Source: Nevskia sp.
Lineage (GTDB): Bacteria > Pseudomonadota > Gammaproteobacteria > Nevskiales > Nevskiaceae
Direction of reading: 5' to 3'
DNA length: 64,000 nt
Assembly (NCBI GenBank): GCA_028291645.1
Contig: JAQGNU010000089.1
Span: 24,740-88,739 of the forward strand
Shown here: in pieces, positions 8,886 to 19,226 of the stretch
Layout of the letters: every line of letters begins with the position of its first letter
Numbering within the stretch: position 1 is the stretch's first letter
Notes under the pieces: model-generated
The model's database searches: none
What the model was told of the DNA's origin: nothing
What the model saw: only the letters and a program-made list of their open reading frames with translations
Translations under genes and position numbers: made by a program

Positions 8886-9500
8886 TCATGAGGTTGGGCG
8901 ATTCTTAGGCAGTGGCAATCTATATTGGCAACTGGTCCATTTCGCAGCGGGGCCAAAGAACTTTCTCGATAGCTTATCCGCGGATAACCGGCCCATTATC
9001 TGAACATGCTTCAAGACCTTTAAGACCAGCCGTTCAAATCGGCGTAGTTCAGGCATCCCCTCGCAAACAAGATGAGAGGTGTAGCAGTCGAAACCGAGCT
9101 TTTGCTTTGTTTCCCGGCCGACGATCAAATAAATGTGAGCGCCTTCATGTTCATCTGATACAGCATGAGCAAAATGTTTGTTCCGCAGCCCGCGTATATT
9201 TTCGTGAGTATTGAGATCCGTCTTCGAAATTCGAGGCACTTCTTCAATCCGGAGTCTCAGCCGCTTGCCTGTAGCGAAGGAACGGAGATACATCGTTACG
9301 GCGTAGACGAATAGTGCCTCGATATGAATGACAGATAAATCGTCCGGCGGACGGACTGACTTAAAGTCAAGATGTTTATTTATCTCGATAACCTCAATGA
9401 TGGATTTATGTGCTGCATCCAGATTTGACTGCAGCAGAAACCAAGCCTCGGCATCAGCTTTGTCCGAATCATGGAACTTGTAGGCAATAGGTCTCTTCAT
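8886..9500 (-). CDS. HEPN-like protein, second gene of a putative defence pair
   Basis: A 204-aa helical protein I do not recognise by family. It contains L-R-N-K-H-F-A-H around residues 105-112, where Arg106 and His112 are five residues apart. That fits the R-x4-6-H active-site motif of HEPN ribonuclease domains, preceded by an acidic helix as in many HEPN proteins. Codon use is less GC-biased than the neighbours. It starts 26 bases downstream of the AlbA_2/Schlafen gene on the same strand, so the two probably form an operon. A role as RNase effector is inferred from motif and context only. An alternative is a uncharacterised AbiV-like helical protein. Confidence 0.5.
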   Translation of the reverse strand: MKRPIAYKFHDSDKADAEAWFLLQSNLDAAHKSIIEVIEINKHLDFKSVRPPDDLSVIHIEALFVYAVTMYLRSFATGKRLRLRIEEVPRISKTDLNTHENIRGLRNKHFAHAVSDEHEGAHIYLIVGRETKQKLGFDCYTSHLVCEGMPELRRFERLVLKVLKHVQIMGRLSADKLSRKFFGPAAKWTSCQYRLPLPKNRPTS

Positions 9501-9526
9501 CGATCTTCTGGGAAGTCTTCACCCGG

Positions 9527-10891
9527 TCACTGCTTCAGGAGCAAAGATTTGTCAACACGGCCGCGACCTTCCTTGAGCACGTAGCCGGGAATTTTCTCCG
9601 GCTCGATCCCGAACCACAGGTAGATCTCGCTCAGGATGCCGAACGCTAATTCGTCCGACCGAAAATTGCTGCTTGGAACCTTCACCGTCTTATGCATCGT
9701 GTGGTTCGGCGCGATGTGGGCTTCTCTAAGGAAGCTATTAGGTCCGTAGGGCCGCAGGATGCGCGGCGGGTCTCCGGCCATGCTGTAGAACTCGGCGCGG
9801 AACACGATACTGCTAGGCTGTTCCTGGGCGTCGTTCAGGACGTGGTTGTAGAACTCCGTGAAACTCAGCACCGATTCCACCAGTGCAATCGAGTTGATTG
9901 TCCCGTCGTGGTGCCGACCCCATCCGAGGTACTGCTCATCGGCCGCCGCGGCGAGCACCAACATGCCGTCCCGGTATAAATCGATGACCTTCACCGTGCC
10001 ATTGGATACACGGATGCACTCGCCGGCCTCAATCCGTGGCGAGTCCAGCGTTTGCATGTTCCAGCCGGCGTCGCGGGAATCAGGTGGATTCTCCAGCAAC
10101 CTACGAATGCTGCCGTTCGTCTTCAGCCAAATGCTTCGCAGCGACATTGACGGCTCCGGCACTGCTGCCAAGACCAACGCAGGATTGCCGCGCAGTGTGC
10201 CGAAATCCAGAACGTGCTCAATACGCTGCTGCGCCAACTCAGTGGAGTGCTTGCGCATGGTGTCCTGTTGCCTTGCGGCCAGAACATTTGCCAACAGCAA
10301 CTCGATCGCCGCGAAACGCTCGTCAATTGTCCGTTCATATGACAAGCCAAGATTTAGGTACTTGTGCAGTTCCTCGACGGTCAACGGCAGATTCTTATCG
10401 CCCTTACGTTCTGCATAACCAAACAGAGTCTCCACGACCTTGGCGCCGTCGATCACCCTTTTAATTAGAAAGGGCTTCGCAGAGGCTTTTTGCGGGGGCA
10501 CCCGCACGACTACGAAACCCTTGGCGGCATCCGCCGGAGCAGACGGAATCCACTCGATCGAAAGGCCCTGCACATCCGGAAACACCCACGAACGAACGAT
10601 GCTCCCGTATTGGTCGGTGTTCACCAGATCGCGATCGAGCGGGTGAAGGTCCACGACCTCATCACCAAAACTCGTCGTGCTCTTGGCGGTTCTGATGCCG
10701 ATAATTACGTAGCCACCCTGATTGTTGGCGAACGCAACAACGTCCTTAGCCAACTCGCGCTTGCCGGCGTCCTCTGCGACTTTATAAGGCTGTTTCTTGC
10801 AATCCAGCACATCGTTTTCGACCTGGCCAACCAGTTCGTGGAAAGCGCAGCGCTGGATGATTCCCTCTAGATCGTTTGCGGACAGCGGCAT
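9527..10891 (-). CDS. Schlafen AlbA_2-domain protein
   Basis: A 454-aa protein. The N-terminal ~150 residues carry an AlbA_2 (Schlafen-type putative DNA-binding/ATP-binding) domain: D-C-K-K at 30-33, then A-F-A-N-N-Q-G-G-Y-V-I-I-G-I around 53-66, the diagnostic core. The remaining ~300 residues are not recognised. Proteins with this domain act as transcriptional regulators or as parts of phage-defence and toxin modules. It is upstream of, and probably co-transcribed with, the HEPN-like gene. Both are isolated between housekeeping genes and have lower GC, which suggests horizontal transfer. Confidence 0.7.
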   Translation of the reverse strand: MPLSANDLEGIIQRCAFHELVGQVENDVLDCKKQPYKVAEDAGKRELAKDVVAFANNQGGYVIIGIRTAKSTTSFGDEVVDLHPLDRDLVNTDQYGSIVRSWVFPDVQGLSIEWIPSAPADAAKGFVVVRVPPQKASAKPFLIKRVIDGAKVVETLFGYAERKGDKNLPLTVEELHKYLNLGLSYERTIDERFAAIELLLANVLAARQQDTMRKHSTELAQQRIEHVLDFGTLRGNPALVLAAVPEPSMSLRSIWLKTNGSIRRLLENPPDSRDAGWNMQTLDSPRIEAGECIRVSNGTVKVIDLYRDGMLVLAAAADEQYLGWGRHHDGTINSIALVESVLSFTEFYNHVLNDAQEQPSSIVFRAEFYSMAGDPPRILRPYGPNSFLREAHIAPNHTMHKTVKVPSSNFRSDELAFGILSEIYLWFGIEPEKIPGYVLKEGRGRVDKSLLLKQ

Positions 10892-11005
10892 ACGCGGCGG
10901 CAGTTGTAGCGGGCCTACAGCTTAGTCCGACCTAACTGGCCGCGCATTGCAGGTTTTGCTGTTTCTATATCAACGCGCTCGTGAGCGGATAAGTAAGGCC
11001 GGAGC

Positions 11006-11572
11006 TCAACTCTTCAGCATGTCCTTCTTCAGGCTGTCCTGCACCGGGTGCGATCCCAGCCAGATCTTCAGTAAGGCGCTCGACAGATCGGCACCGGCGA
11101 CCGCTTCTTTCTGCTGACCGTTGTAAGTGATGCGCGTGCTGCCGTCGGCGCCGAAATCGAGATTCAGAACGTCGCCTTTCTTGACCGCGCCGACTTCCTT
11201 GAAGCGCGCGTCGAGTTGCCTGATCTTCGGCTGCAACTGCTGCAGTTCGGCTTTCGATACATTCGCTTCGAGACCTTCGTGGAAAGCGTTCTGCAAGGTA
11301 TCCGCATCGAGATCGCGCTTCATCACCAGCGCCACGCGGCGCGGCGCCTTGTCGTTGATGATGGCGTTGGCGTCGCTCGATTTCGCCGGCAGATAGAGGC
11401 CCAGCACGTAGACATCGGCGAGGCCGAACTTGGTGCGCAAGCCGGCGCCGTTCAATACCAGCTGCTGACCGCCGACGCTGGCAGTGTCCTGCAGCGTCAC
11501 GCCCGCGACCTGCGCGGCCAGTGCCGGTAAACTCGCAGCCGCCAGCAGCGCGGCGATCCATCTTGCGTTCAT
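11006..11572 (-). CDS. Periplasmic chalcone-isomerase-like protein
   Basis: A 188-aa protein with a signal peptide (cleaved near A-L-A-A-Q) and the chalcone isomerase-like fold: G-L-A-D-V-Y-V-L-G-L-Y-L-P, then K-R-D-L-D-A-D-T, then G-D-V-L-N-L-D-F and a final I-W-L-G. Bacterial members of this family are secreted and usually lack flavonoid isomerase activity; fatty-acid binding has been proposed. The ATG at 11572 has a strong GGAGG eight bases upstream, so the longer in-frame reading to 11647 was not used. It is divergent from rsmG, at the place where mnmG sits in many gammaproteobacteria. Confidence 0.75.
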   Translation of the reverse strand: MNARWIAALLAAASLPALAAQVAGVTLQDTASVGGQQLVLNGAGLRTKFGLADVYVLGLYLPAKSSDANAIINDKAPRRVALVMKRDLDADTLQNAFHEGLEANVSKAELQQLQPKIRQLDARFKEVGAVKKGDVLNLDFGADGSTRITYNGQQKEAVAGADLSSALLKIWLGSHPVQDSLKKDMLKS

Positions 11573-11672
11573 GTCATCCTCCAGGAATTGTTGGTCTGTT
11601 GCGCCATCAGCGCGTTGGCAATGTATGGCGCCGTAGTTCATAGACACTGAGTTTTCCGCGAGCGTTCCTGCG

Positions 11673-12323
11673 ATGACCGAGCCTTCCCACCGACGCAGTC
11701 CACGCGCCCAGCCGCTGCCGGCGATGCTGCAGCAGCTCGGCCTGGCGCCGGACCGGCTTGCGCCGCTGCAGGCCTATCTGGCCGAACTGGCGAAATGGAA
11801 CCGGGCTTACAACCTCACCGCGATCCGTGATCCGGCCGAGATGGTGACGCGGCATGTACTCGATTCACTGGCGGTGCTGCCGCATCTGCCTGGGTCTTCG
11901 CTGCGGCTGCTCGATGTCGGCAGCGGCGGCGGCATGCCGGGTCTGGTGCTGGCGATCGTGCGGCCGCAATGGCAGGTCACCGTGCTCGATGGCAACGGTA
12001 AGAAAGCGCGCTTCCTGCGCCATGCGGTACGCGCGCTGGGCCTCGGCAATGTCGAAGTCGCGGAGGCGCGCGTCGAGGACTGGCAAGCGCCGCAGCCGTT
12101 CGATTGCATCATCAGCCGGGCGTTCGCCGCGCTCGCCGAATTCGTCGCTTTGAGCGAGCATTTGCTGGCGGCGGATGGCCGCTGGCTGGCGATGAAGGGT
12201 AAAGTGGCGCCCGCGGAACTCGCAGCGCTGCCGGCCGGCAGGGCGATCGAGGCGATTCATCCGCTGGAAGTTCCAGGCCTTGCGGAAGCGCGCAGCCTGG
12301 TCGTCGTACGGCGCAGCCAGTAA
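11673..12323 (+). CDS. rsmG: 16S rRNA (guanine-527-N7)-methyltransferase RsmG
   Basis: A 216-aa protein of normal length for RsmG (GidB). It contains K-W-N-R-A-Y-N-L-T-A-I-R at about 42-53, the SAM-binding L-L-D-V-G-S-G-G-G-M-P-G-L around 77-89 and the late I-S-R-A-F-A motif. It methylates G527 of 16S rRNA in the cytoplasm. It leads the rsmG-parA-parB-atp block, with parA starting 7 bases after its stop. The usual upstream partner mnmG is missing. Confidence 0.95.
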   Translation: MTEPSHRRSPRAQPLPAMLQQLGLAPDRLAPLQAYLAELAKWNRAYNLTAIRDPAEMVTRHVLDSLAVLPHLPGSSLRLLDVGSGGGMPGLVLAIVRPQWQVTVLDGNGKKARFLRHAVRALGLGNVEVAEARVEDWQAPQPFDCIISRAFAALAEFVALSEHLLAADGRWLAMKGKVAPAELAALPAGRAIEAIHPLEVPGLAEARSLVVVRRSQ

Positions 12324-12330
12324 AAACAAC

Positions 12331-13116
12331 ATGACCCATATCATCGCCGTCGCCAACCAGAAGGGCGGCGTCGGCAAGACCACCACCGCCGTCAATCTCG
12401 CCGCCTCGCTGGCCGCGACCAAGCGCCGCGTGCTGCTGGTCGATCTCGATGCGCAGGGCAATGCGACGATGGGTGTGGGTGTCGATAAATACAAGTTGAA
12501 GGTGACCACGCGCGACGTGCTGCTGGAACAGGCGCCGACCGCCGACGGCATCCAGTTCCTGTCGGCGCTGGGCTTTTCGATTCTGCCGGCGAATGCCGAC
12601 ATGACCGAGGCCGAAATCAAGCTGCGCGAAATGGCCGCGGGCGATTTCGCGCTGAAGCTGGCCTTGGAACAGGTCGAGGGACAGTTCGACTACGTCCTGC
12701 TGGATTGTCCGCCGGCGCTGTCGAAACTCACCGTCAACGCCTTCGTCGCCGCCGACGGCGTGCTGATCCCGATGCAGTGCGAGTATTACGCGCTGGAAGG
12801 TCTGACCGCGCTGGTCGATACGATCCAGAAGATCAAGCGCGTGATCAATCCGAAGCTGGAGATCGAAGGTCTGCTGCGCACCATGTTCGATCCGCGCAAC
12901 AACCTGTCGAACGACGTGTCGGCGCAGCTGCTGCAGCATTTCGGCGACAAGGTCTATCGCAGCATCGTGCCGCGCAATGTGCGTCTGGCGGAAGCGCCCA
13001 GCCACGGCCTGCCGGCGATCAGCTACGACCCGCTGTCGGCCGGCGCGAAAGCTTATCTGGCGCTCGCCGGCGAAGTGCTGCGGCGCCACGACGGCGGCCA
13101 GATTGCACTGGACTAG
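12331..13116 (+). CDS. parA: Chromosome-partitioning ATPase ParA (Soj)
   Basis: A 261-aa ParA with the deviant Walker A motif K-G-G-V-G-K-T-T near residue 11, a D-L-D-A-Q-G-N motif around 40, and D-C-P-P-A-L (Walker B) around 127. The ATG at 12331 gives the canonical M-T-H-I-I-A-V-A-N-Q-K-G-G start; an upstream in-frame codon would overlap rsmG. It binds DNA as an ATP dimer and moves ParB-parS complexes. It is followed by a PH-domain gene before parB, which is unusual. A short gap (13117-13231) contains a repeated GGAAACTG-like phrase of no clear meaning. Confidence 0.93.
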   Translation: MTHIIAVANQKGGVGKTTTAVNLAASLAATKRRVLLVDLDAQGNATMGVGVDKYKLKVTTRDVLLEQAPTADGIQFLSALGFSILPANADMTEAEIKLREMAAGDFALKLALEQVEGQFDYVLLDCPPALSKLTVNAFVAADGVLIPMQCEYYALEGLTALVDTIQKIKRVINPKLEIEGLLRTMFDPRNNLSNDVSAQLLQHFGDKVYRSIVPRNVRLAEAPSHGLPAISYDPLSAGAKAYLALAGEVLRRHDGGQIALD

Positions 13117-13231
13117 AAGCAGTCTCCGGTTGCCTGTTTCGAGTTTCCAGTAAAAGCGTCGAAAGCAGGAATGTTGCATCTAAGTTAGCTTCTCACTGGA
13201 AACCGGACACTGGAAACTGGAAACTGCCGTC

Positions 13232-13699
13232 ATGTCCTACGTCGAAAAGAACCTGCTGCCCGGCGAAACCATCGTCCATAAAGGACGCGTGCACTGGATC
13301 GTTTACGGCAAAAGCATCGGCCTGATCATCGTCGGCCTGTTGCTGATGTATCCCTGGAGCCAGGACGCGGGCTTCAGCAAGCTGTGGATCTTCGGCGCGG
13401 TGGCGCTGCTGCTGGCCGTCGTCGTCGCGATTCCGGCGGCAATCCGTGCGCTGACGACGGAACTGGTGGTGACCAGCCGCCGCGTCGTCGCCAAACGCGG
13501 CATCGTGCGCCGCGATACGTTCGAGATGCTGCATCGCAGAGTCGAGAGCATCTCGGTGCATCAGAGCATCGCCGGCCGATTGCTCGGCTACGGCACGCTG
13601 GAGTTGCACGGCACCGGCGGCGGACTCGAAACGATTCCGACAGTGGCCGATCCACTCGGCTTCCGCAATGCCGCGATGGCGCAGTCCGACGCCGCTTGA
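13232..13699 (+). CDS. Bacterial PH-domain membrane protein (bPH_2)
   Basis: A 155-aa protein with two membrane segments (about 28-45 and 50-67), then a bPH_2 domain: L-V-V-T-S-R-R-V-V-A-K-R-G-I-V-R-R-D-T-F-E-M at about 74-96, and I-x-V-x-Q-S-I-x-G-R-L-L-G-Y-G-T-L around 105-122. This matches YdbT-like proteins. The function of the family is not established; membrane stress roles have been suggested. It lies between parA and parB, 115 bases after parA, and probably shares their transcript. Confidence 0.8.
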   Translation: MSYVEKNLLPGETIVHKGRVHWIVYGKSIGLIIVGLLLMYPWSQDAGFSKLWIFGAVALLLAVVVAIPAAIRALTTELVVTSRRVVAKRGIVRRDTFEMLHRRVESISVHQSIAGRLLGYGTLELHGTGGGLETIPTVADPLGFRNAAMAQSDAA

Positions 13700-13811
13700 G
13701 CATCGCGTCCGCCAACCAACAGTCCGCACAGAGAAATGAGTCGATGAAGCTGCAAAGTCAGATCGAGCGCAGCGCGCGGTGCGCGCCGCACGTGTGCAGA
13801 GGCGTCCGCGC

Positions 13812-14654
13812 ATGAGCGTTAAGAAACGTGGATTGGGCCGCGGACTGGACGCGCTGCTCGGCAGCGTCTCCAGTTCCGCCAACGATCCGCCGGAAGAACT
13901 GCGCGAACTGGCACTCGACAACCTGTCGCCGGGCCGCCATCAGCCGCGCCGCAATTTCGATCCGGAAGCGCTGCAGTCGCTGGCCGATTCGATCCGCGCG
14001 CAGGGCGTGGTGCAGCCGATCGTCGCGCGCGAAGCCGGTGGCGGACGCTATGAGATCGTCGCCGGCGAACGCCGCTGGCGTGCGGCGCGCATGGCCGGTC
14101 TGACGACGATTCCGGCGGTCGTGCGGCAGATGCCGGACCAAGCGGCGATGGCGATCGCGCTGGTCGAGAATATTCAGCGTGCCGATCTGAATGCACTGGA
14201 AGAAGCGGAAGCCTTGAAGCGCCTGATCGACGAAGTCGGCCTGACGCACGAGCAGACTGCCGAGGCGGTGGGTCGCTCGCGTGCCGCGGTCAGCAATCTG
14301 CTGCGCCTGATGGATCTGCATGCCGACGTGCAGGCCTTGCTGCGCGACAACAAACTGTCATTGGGTCATGCCAAGGTGTTGCTGGCGGTGGCGGTCGATC
14401 GGCAACTGGCGCTGGCGCGGCAAATCATCGAGCAGCAATTGTCGGTGCGCGAGACCGAGCGCCTGATCGAAGGCTTGCCGAAGAAGGCAGCGGCCCAGCC
14501 GAAAGCCAAGGCCGCAGCAGTGCAGGATGAGGAGTTGAGCGCACGCCTGGGCTTGCCCGTGCAGCTGAAGAAAAACAGCCGCGGCCGCGGCCGCATCATC
14601 GTCAGCTTCAGGAATCAGGCGGAACTCGATCGCCTGCTGTCGCGTTTCGGCTGA
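13812..14654 (+). CDS. parB: Chromosome-partitioning protein ParB (Spo0J)
   Basis: A 280-aa ParB/Spo0J. The N-terminal K-K-R-G-L-G-R-G-L-D-A-L-L is the ParA-interaction segment. Q-P-R-R-x-F (box I) lies near 46, G-E-R-R-W-R-A-A (box II, CTP-binding) near 87 and E-N-I-Q-R near 121, followed by the helix-turn-helix and a C-terminal dimerisation domain. The start at 13812 removes a 33-base upstream extension with no family similarity. It loads at parS sites as a CTP-dependent clamp. I saw no clear parS sequence in the window by eye. Confidence 0.94.
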   Translation: MSVKKRGLGRGLDALLGSVSSSANDPPEELRELALDNLSPGRHQPRRNFDPEALQSLADSIRAQGVVQPIVAREAGGGRYEIVAGERRWRAARMAGLTTIPAVVRQMPDQAAMAIALVENIQRADLNALEEAEALKRLIDEVGLTHEQTAEAVGRSRAAVSNLLRLMDLHADVQALLRDNKLSLGHAKVLLAVAVDRQLALARQIIEQQLSVRETERLIEGLPKKAAAQPKAKAAAVQDEELSARLGLPVQLKKNSRGRGRIIVSFRNQAELDRLLSRFG

Positions 14655-14792
14655 CGCCGACGCTGCAGCCCAACATGCAGCCAAGTATTTAGGGCGTTTA
14701 GATTGACCTGCTCTCCGCACGCCCGTTAAAATGCGGCCCCCCGCGAACGCCGTGCCCTGAGAATCTTGGGGCTCGGCGGCTGGACTGACGAC

Positions 14793-16089
<1,297 letters not shown>

Positions 16090-16136
16090 AGCGCTTTCAA
16101 ACATTTCATTCATTTCGATCACCCTTTAACGATTGA

Positions 16137-16442
<306 letters not shown>

Positions 16443-16481
16443 AGCCATTCCGGTTCCTTTCTCCGGACGGAGTAGCAAGCG

Positions 16482-16952
16482 ATGGATTTAAACGCAACGC
16501 TGATTGTTCAGAGCTTCACCTTCCTGGTGTTCGTGGCGCTGATGTGGCGTTTTCTTTGGCCACCGATTCTTGGCGCAATGCAGACGCGGCAAGCCAAGAT
16601 CGCCGAAGGGCTGTCGGCCGCCGAGCGTGGCGAGAAGGCACTGAAAGACGCGGCCAACAAGAGCGAAGGCGAACTGAAGGCGGCGCGCGCGCAGGCGCAG
16701 GAAATCATCGGCGCGGCCAACAAGCAGTCGGCCCAACTGCTGGAAAAGGCCAAGGCCGATGCGGAAGCCGAAAAGGCCCGCATCCTGGCGGCCGGTCGTT
16801 CCGAGGCCGAGCGCGAAATCGCGCAGGCCAAGGAAGCGCTGCGCAAGCAGGTCGGTGATCTGGCGGTGGCCGCTGCCACCAAGATCCTGAAGCGCGAGAT
16901 CGACGCCAAGGCGCATGCCGACGTGCTCAGCGAACTGGCGGCGCAAGTCTGA
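16482..16952 (+). CDS. atpF: ATP synthase subunit b
   Basis: A 156-aa protein. It has one N-terminal membrane helix (about residues 5-25, ending in the conserved W-R-F-L-W-P-P-I), then a long Ala/Glu/Lys-rich coiled coil. That is the peripheral stator stalk of the F1F0 enzyme. Its stop overlaps the atpH start by one base (TGATG), indicating translational coupling. Confidence 0.95.
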   Translation: MDLNATLIVQSFTFLVFVALMWRFLWPPILGAMQTRQAKIAEGLSAAERGEKALKDAANKSEGELKAARAQAQEIIGAANKQSAQLLEKAKADAEAEKARILAAGRSEAEREIAQAKEALRKQVGDLAVAAATKILKREIDAKAHADVLSELAAQV

Positions 16953-17488
16953 TGGCCGAGCTGCAATCCCTCGCGCGGCCCTACGCCAAGGCGGTGTTCG
17001 AACTCGCACGCGAGACGAATGCGCTGCCGGCCTGGTCGCAGACGCTGGCGACGTTGGCGTTGACCGCCAGCGACGCGCAGGTGGTGGCCGAGATCGGCAA
17101 CCCGCGCTTCTCGCGCGGCGACGCCGCCAAGCTGATCATCGGCGCGCTCGGCGAGCGGCTCAATGCGCAGGCGCAGAACTTGGTGCGTCTGCTGGCCGAA
17201 AACCATCGCATCGCGCTGCTGCCGGCCCTAGCTACCGAATTCGAAGCGCTGAAAGCGGAAGCCGAGAAGCGCGTCGAAGTCGACATCACCACTGCCAGCG
17301 AGATCGACAGCGCGCAGAAGCAGTCGCTGGCGAGCGCCATCGGCAAGCGCCTGTCGCGTGAAGTGGAAGTGACCTGGAACACCGACGCCAGTCTGATCGC
17401 GGGTGCGGTGATCCGCGCCGGCGATCTGGTCATCGACGGCTCCGTGGCGGATGAATTGACCCAGCTGCGCCATTCCTTAGTTAGTTAA
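16952..17488 (+). CDS. atpH: ATP synthase subunit delta
   Basis: A 178-aa delta/OSCP subunit. It begins with A-R-P-Y-A-K-A-V-F-E, the standard N-terminal helix, and contains the C-terminal I-A-G-A-V-I-R-A-G-D motif near 150. It caps the F1 alpha3-beta3 head and binds subunit b. Its ATG shares a base with the atpF stop. Confidence 0.95.
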   Translation: MAELQSLARPYAKAVFELARETNALPAWSQTLATLALTASDAQVVAEIGNPRFSRGDAAKLIIGALGERLNAQAQNLVRLLAENHRIALLPALATEFEALKAEAEKRVEVDITTASEIDSAQKQSLASAIGKRLSREVEVTWNTDASLIAGAVIRAGDLVIDGSVADELTQLRHSLVS

Positions 17489-17552
17489 CTCTTAAGCGGG
17501 GCGCCGACGCGCCCCGCCCATTTAAATATTGGGCGAACCGAGTAAAAAGCTT

Positions 17553-19109
17553 ATGCAACAACTCAACCCTTCCGAGATCAGCGAACTGATCAAGGCCCGC
17601 ATTCAGAACTTCGAAGCGGCCAGCGAAGCGCGCAACACCGGTACCATCGTGTCCTTGCAGGACGGCATCGTCCGCATTCATGGTCTGAGCGATGCGCTGC
17701 AGGGCGAAATGCTCGAATTCGCGTCGAACGAAAAAGGCGAAGCCACTTTCGGCCTCGCGCTGAACCTGGAGCGCGACTCGGTCGGCGCGGTGGTGCTGGG
17801 CGACTACAAGCATCTGAAGGAAGGTGGCACGGTGAAGACCACCGGCCGCATTCTCGAAGTGCCGGTCGGCGAAGCGCTGCTCGGCCGCGTGGTCGATGCG
17901 CTCGGCCGCCCGATCGACGGCAAGGGCCCGATCGCCGCCAGCGGTACTTCGCCCATCGAGAAAATCGCACCGGGCGTCATCACCCGCAAGTCGGTCGACC
18001 AGCCGGTGCAGACCGGTCTGAAGTCGATCGACGCTATGGTGCCGGTCGGCCGCGGCCAGCGCGAACTGATCATCGGCGATCGTCAGACCGGCAAGACCGC
18101 GGTCGCGATCGACGCCATCATCAACCAGAAGCACACCGGCATTAAGTGCATCTACGTCGCCATCGGCCAGAAGGCCAGCTCGATCGCCAACGTCGTGCGC
18201 AAGCTCGAAGAGTTCGACGCGCTGGCACACACCATCGTCGTCGCCGCTACGGCTTCCGAAGCGGCCGCGCTGCAGTTCATCGCACCGTTCTCCGGCTGCA
18301 CGATGGGCGAGTATTTCCGCGACAAGGGCGAAGACGCGCTGATCGTGTACGACGATCTGTCGAAACAGGCGGTCGCCTATCGCCAGGTGTCGCTGCTGCT
18401 GAAGCGTCCGCCGGGCCGCGAAGCCTATCCCGGCGACGTGTTCTATCTGCATTCGCGCCTGCTGGAGCGCGCCGCCAGAGTCAATGCCGAATACGTCGAG
18501 AAGCACACCAATGGCGCCGTCAAGGGCAAGACCGGTTCGCTGACCGCGCTGCCGATCATCGAAACCCAGGCCGGCGACGTTTCCGCATTCGTGCCGACCA
18601 ACGTCATCTCGATCACCGACGGCCAGATCTTCCTCGAAACCGATCTGTTCAACGCCGGTATCCGCCCCGCGATCAACGCCGGCATCTCGGTGTCGCGCGT
18701 CGGTGGCGCCGCGCAGACCAAGGTCATCAAGAAGCTCGGCGGCGGCGTGCGTCTGGCGCTGGCGCAGTACCGCGAACTTGCGGCCTTCGCACAGTTCGCC
18801 TCGGACCTCGATGAAGCCACGCGCAAGCAGCTCGAACGCGGCACCCGCGTGATGGAGCTGATGAAGCAGAAGCAGTACGCGCCGCTGTCGGTCGGCCAGA
18901 TGGCCGGCACGCTGTACGCGGTGGAGAAAGGCTTCATCGACAAAGTCCCGGTCGAACAGGTGCTCGAGTGGGAAGCCGGCCTGCACCAGTTCCTCGGCAG
19001 CAGCCACAAGGAATTGCTGGGCAAGCTCGACAAGGGCGACTGGAACGATGGCCTCGACGCCGAGCTGAAAGCGGCGATGGAAGCCTACGTCAAGCAGTCC
19101 GCGATTTAA
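17553..19109 (+). CDS. atpA: ATP synthase subunit alpha
   Basis: A 518-aa protein. The start at 17553 gives the canonical [10 protein letters not shown]; an in-frame TTG 24 bases upstream was rejected. It has the P-loop G-D-R-Q-T-G-K-T near residue 170, the S-D-L-D motif (F-A-S-D-L-D) near 410 and the signature [11 protein letters not shown]. It is a non-catalytic nucleotide-binding subunit of F1. A REP-like palindrome separates it from atpG. Confidence 0.96.
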   Translation: MQQLNPSEISELIKARIQNFEAASEARNTGTIVSLQDGIVRIHGLSDALQGEMLEFASNEKGEATFGLALNLERDSVGAVVLGDYKHLKEGGTVKTTGRILEVPVGEALLGRVVDALGRPIDGKGPIAASGTSPIEKIAPGVITRKSVDQPVQTGLKSIDAMVPVGRGQRELIIGDRQTGKTAVAIDAIINQKHTGIKCIYVAIGQKASSIANVVRKLEEFDALAHTIVVAATASEAAALQFIAPFSGCTMGEYFRDKGEDALIVYDDLSKQAVAYRQVSLLLKRPPGREAYPGDVFYLHSRLLERAARVNAEYVEKHTNGAVKGKTGSLTALPIIETQAGDVSAFVPTNVISITDGQIFLETDLFNAGIRPAINAGISVSRVGGAAQTKVIKKLGGGVRLALAQYRELAAFAQFASDLDEATRKQLERGTRVMELMKQKQYAPLSVGQMAGTLYAVEKGFIDKVPVEQVLEWEAGLHQFLGSSHKELLGKLDKGDWNDGLDAELKAAMEAYVKQSAI

Positions 19110-19134
19110 GTTTATGAAACCGCAGCGCGAGCTT

Positions 19135-19224
19135 GCCCTCACCCTAACCCTCTCCCAGAGGGAGAGGGGATTCATTCTTTTGCCTCTCCCTCTGGGAGAG
19201 GCCGCGCGCAGCGCGGGTGAGGGC
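19135..19224. repeat. REP-like palindromic element between atpA and atpG
   Basis: The outer arms 19135-19144 and 19215-19224 are exact reverse complements. The inner arms 19148-19167 and 19183-19200 are complementary, and each is itself nearly palindromic (CTCTCCC ... GGGAGAG). The CCCTCACCC/CTCTCCC phrase resembles short repeats widespread in Xanthomonas- and Pseudomonas-like genomes. The right edge ends three bases before the atpG ATG, and its GTGAGGG supplies the only Shine-Dalgarno-like sequence for atpG. Confidence 0.8.
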
Positions 19225-19226
19225 TA

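Noticed and set aside
8974-8987. Perfect 14-bp palindrome TTATCCGCGGATAA
   Set aside because: It lies inside the coding region of the HEPN-like gene, and no other copy was seen, so it is probably chance.
11573-11672. Possible replication origin next to rsmG
   Set aside because: No DnaA boxes of the TTATCCACA type and no AT-rich unwinding region were seen in this 100-base gap.
13117-13231. Repeated GGAAACTG-like phrase between parA and the PH-domain gene, considered as parS or a small repeat array
   Set aside because: It does not match the parS palindrome, and the units are too few and irregular for an array.
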